From the NCBI GenBank assembly GCA_002408725.1, contig DHTR01000017.1, positions 18,426 through 25,613 of the forward strand: DNA of 7,188 bases, written 5' to 3'. The notes beneath the pieces are model-generated. The model was given only the letters and a program-made list of their open reading frames with translations, was not told the origin of the DNA and ran no database searches. This stretch comes from Pelotomaculum sp. UBA5255. Its GTDB lineage: Bacteria > Bacillota > Desulfotomaculia > Desulfotomaculales > Pelotomaculaceae. The position numbers and the translations under genes were made by a program. Below are positions 6,126 to 7,188 of the stretch, piece by piece; position 1 is the stretch's first letter, and each line of letters opens with the position of its first letter.

Positions 6126-6129
6126 AACA
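6121..6129 (-). promoter_or_regulatory. Extended -10 promoter of the permease gene
   Basis: The minus strand reads TGTTATAAT, a perfect TATAAT (6121-6126) preceded by the TGn extension. The -35 region near 6143-6150 (GTTTTA or AGTTTT) is poor, as is common with extended -10 promoters. The start would be near 6114, giving a leader of about 30 bases before the TTG. Confidence 0.6.
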
Positions 6130-6183
6130 GGTTGAGCGGTGTTAAAACTTCTTTATATTGTAAAACCCTGAAAATTTGAATAT

Positions 6184-6216
6184 AAAAAAGAGCCCTTTTC
6201 CGTGGAAAAAGGCTCT
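6184..6216 (-). terminator. Factor-independent terminator after gdhA
   Basis: AGAGCC (6189-6194) pairs with GGCTCT (6211-6216), and TTTTC/GAAAA continue the stem to a CGTG loop with one mismatch. On the minus strand the hairpin is followed by six Ts (6184-6189, the last base shared with the stem). It lies 24 bases after the gdhA stop and separates gdhA from the permease unit. Confidence 0.88.
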
Positions 6217-6239
6217 CCCGTGCTTTCTTATAACAATTA

Positions 6240-7188
6240 CTATACTATTCCCTGGGCCATCATGGCGTTGGCCACTTTGAGGAATCCAGCGATGTTTGCT
6301 CCTGACACCAGGTCACCTTCACAGCCATATTCCCTTGACACCTGGCTGATCCGACGATAAATCCCAACCATAATGTCCTTTAGTTTGGCGTCCACTTCTT
6401 CAAAGGTCCAGGAAAGCCTCATGCTGTTCTGGGACATTTCCAGGGCCGAAGTGGCAACTCCACCAGCGTTGGAAGCCTTCCCAGGCGAGTAAATAAGCCC
6501 TTTTTCTTGAAATACCTTCACTGCTTCCGGAGTAGAGGGCATATTGGCGCCTTCTGCTACCGCAATAACACCATTGGCTATCAGTTTCCTGGCGGATTCC
6601 GCATCAATTTCGTTTTGTGTAGCGCAAGGAAGGGCAATGTCGCACTTAATTGACCAGATTCCCTTTGAACCTTCGTGATATTGGGCCGAGGGATGGTGTT
6701 CAACATAAGCTTTGATTCTTTTTCTCTCAATTTGTTTTAACTGCTTAATAGTATCTATTTTGATGCCTTCAGGATCAAAGATATAACCGTTGGAATCACT
6801 CATGGCTACCACCAGGGCGCCGAGTGTTAGGGCCTTTTCTGCCGCATAAGTGGCTACGTTTCCGGAACCTGAAACGACTACCGTCTTATTGGCAAGAGTT
6901 TGTCCATGATCCTTGAGCATTTCCTCAAGAAAGTAGAGCAACCCATAACCAGTAGCCTGGGTTCTGGCCAGGCTTCCGCCATAAGTCAACCCCTTGCCTG
7001 TGAAAACTCCATGATACAGGCTTGTAATCCTTTTGTATTGACCGTACAGATAACCTACTTCCCGACCGCCAACCCCAATATCACCGGCCGGTACATCTAC
7101 GTCCGCCCCGACGTACCGATAAAGCTCTGTCATAAAACTCTGGCAAAAACGCATAACTTCGTCTTCTGATTTCCCTTTAGGATCAAAA
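6240..7188 (-). CDS. gdhA: NADP-type glutamate dehydrogenase, C-terminal 315 residues (5' end outside window)
   Basis: The frame is open to the right edge, beginning FDPKGKS and ending in TAA-type stop context at 6240. It matches hexameric bacterial glutamate dehydrogenase (about 445 residues), so roughly the first 130 residues, including the substrate-binding lysines, lie outside. Counting from the first full codon (7185-7187), the catalytic aspartate is D36 in PAGDIGVGGREVG, followed by FTGKGLTYGGS. The Rossmann nucleotide-binding motif is SGSGNVA (106-112), and SDSNG (130-134) resembles the NADP-preferring E. coli enzyme rather than NAD-type clostridial ones. Later blocks CDIALPCATQNE, VAEGANMP, GKASNAGGVATS and SGANIAGF are all intact. 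It makes glutamate from 2-oxoglutarate and ammonia with NADPH (EC 1.4.1.4) in the cytoplasm. The start of 7154 that a simple ORF search gives is an internal methionine. A terminator follows, so it is transcribed separately from the permease. Confidence 0.97.
   Translation of the reverse strand, partial: FDPKGKSEDEVMRFCQSFMTELYRYVGADVDVPAGDIGVGGREVGYLYGQYKRITSLYHGVFTGKGLTYGGSLARTQATGYGLLYFLEEMLKDHGQTLANKTVVVSGSGNVATYAAEKALTLGALVVAMSDSNGYIFDPEGIKIDTIKQLKQIERKRIKAYVEHHPSAQYHEGSKGIWSIKCDIALPCATQNEIDAESARKLIANGVIAVAEGANMPSTPEAVKVFQEKGLIYSPGKASNAGGVATSALEMSQNSMRLSWTFEEVDAKLKDIMVGIYRRISQVSREYGCEGDLVSGANIAGFLKVANAMMAQGIV

Noticed and set aside
1..7188. A complete phage-defence island around the SNF2 gene
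   Set aside because: Apart from the helicase and SWIM gene, the neighbours are metabolic or unknown; no nuclease, methylase, integrase or toxin gene is visible in the window.

Overview
The window looks like a chromosomal stretch from a Gram-positive bacterium of the Bacillota, most likely a Clostridia-type anaerobe. The support is indirect: strong Shine-Dalgarno sites (AAGGAGG, GGGGAGG), sigma-A-like promoters, GTG and TTG starts, factor-independent terminators, and a SWIM-protein/SNF2-helicase gene pair of the kind I recall from Bacillus (ywqB/ywqA). I cannot name the species. There are no tRNAs, rRNAs, CRISPR arrays, transposases or integrases, and nothing marks the region as a recent mobile island.

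All six supported genes lie on the minus strand, so the window reads from right to left. At the right edge is the C-terminal part of an NADP-type glutamate dehydrogenase (gdhA, 6240-7188, start outside), closed by a clear terminator. Next comes a divergent NCS2-family nucleobase permease homologue (4769-6082, TTG start) with an extended -10 promoter overlapped by a 9-bp inverted repeat. An FMN nitroreductase-family protein follows (4046-4660), with its own good promoter flanked by a perfect 8-bp inverted repeat. No terminator is visible between permease and nitroreductase, so read-through is likely. A strong terminator (3993-4033) closes this unit.

The gap from 3406 to 4045 holds a 66-codon lysine-rich small ORF (3598-3798) with a near-perfect ribosome binding site and a GTG start, plus several small inverted repeats. 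It is followed by a two-gene unit: a SWIM zinc-finger protein (1810-3405) and a large SNF2-family helicase (1-1807, cut by the window edge). They are separated by 2 bases, so the helicase is probably translationally coupled to the SWIM protein.

Functionally, gdhA is nitrogen assimilation. The permease and nitroreductase may form a small transport/redox unit whose substrate is not the canonical one, because the usual nucleobase-binding residues of the permease are replaced. The SWIM/SNF2 pair is probably a nucleic-acid remodelling module of unproven role. The most interesting points are the permease's altered substrate site, the split SWIM+SNF2 module with its tryptophan-rich N-terminal half, the small basic ORF, and the operator-like repeats around the nitroreductase promoter.
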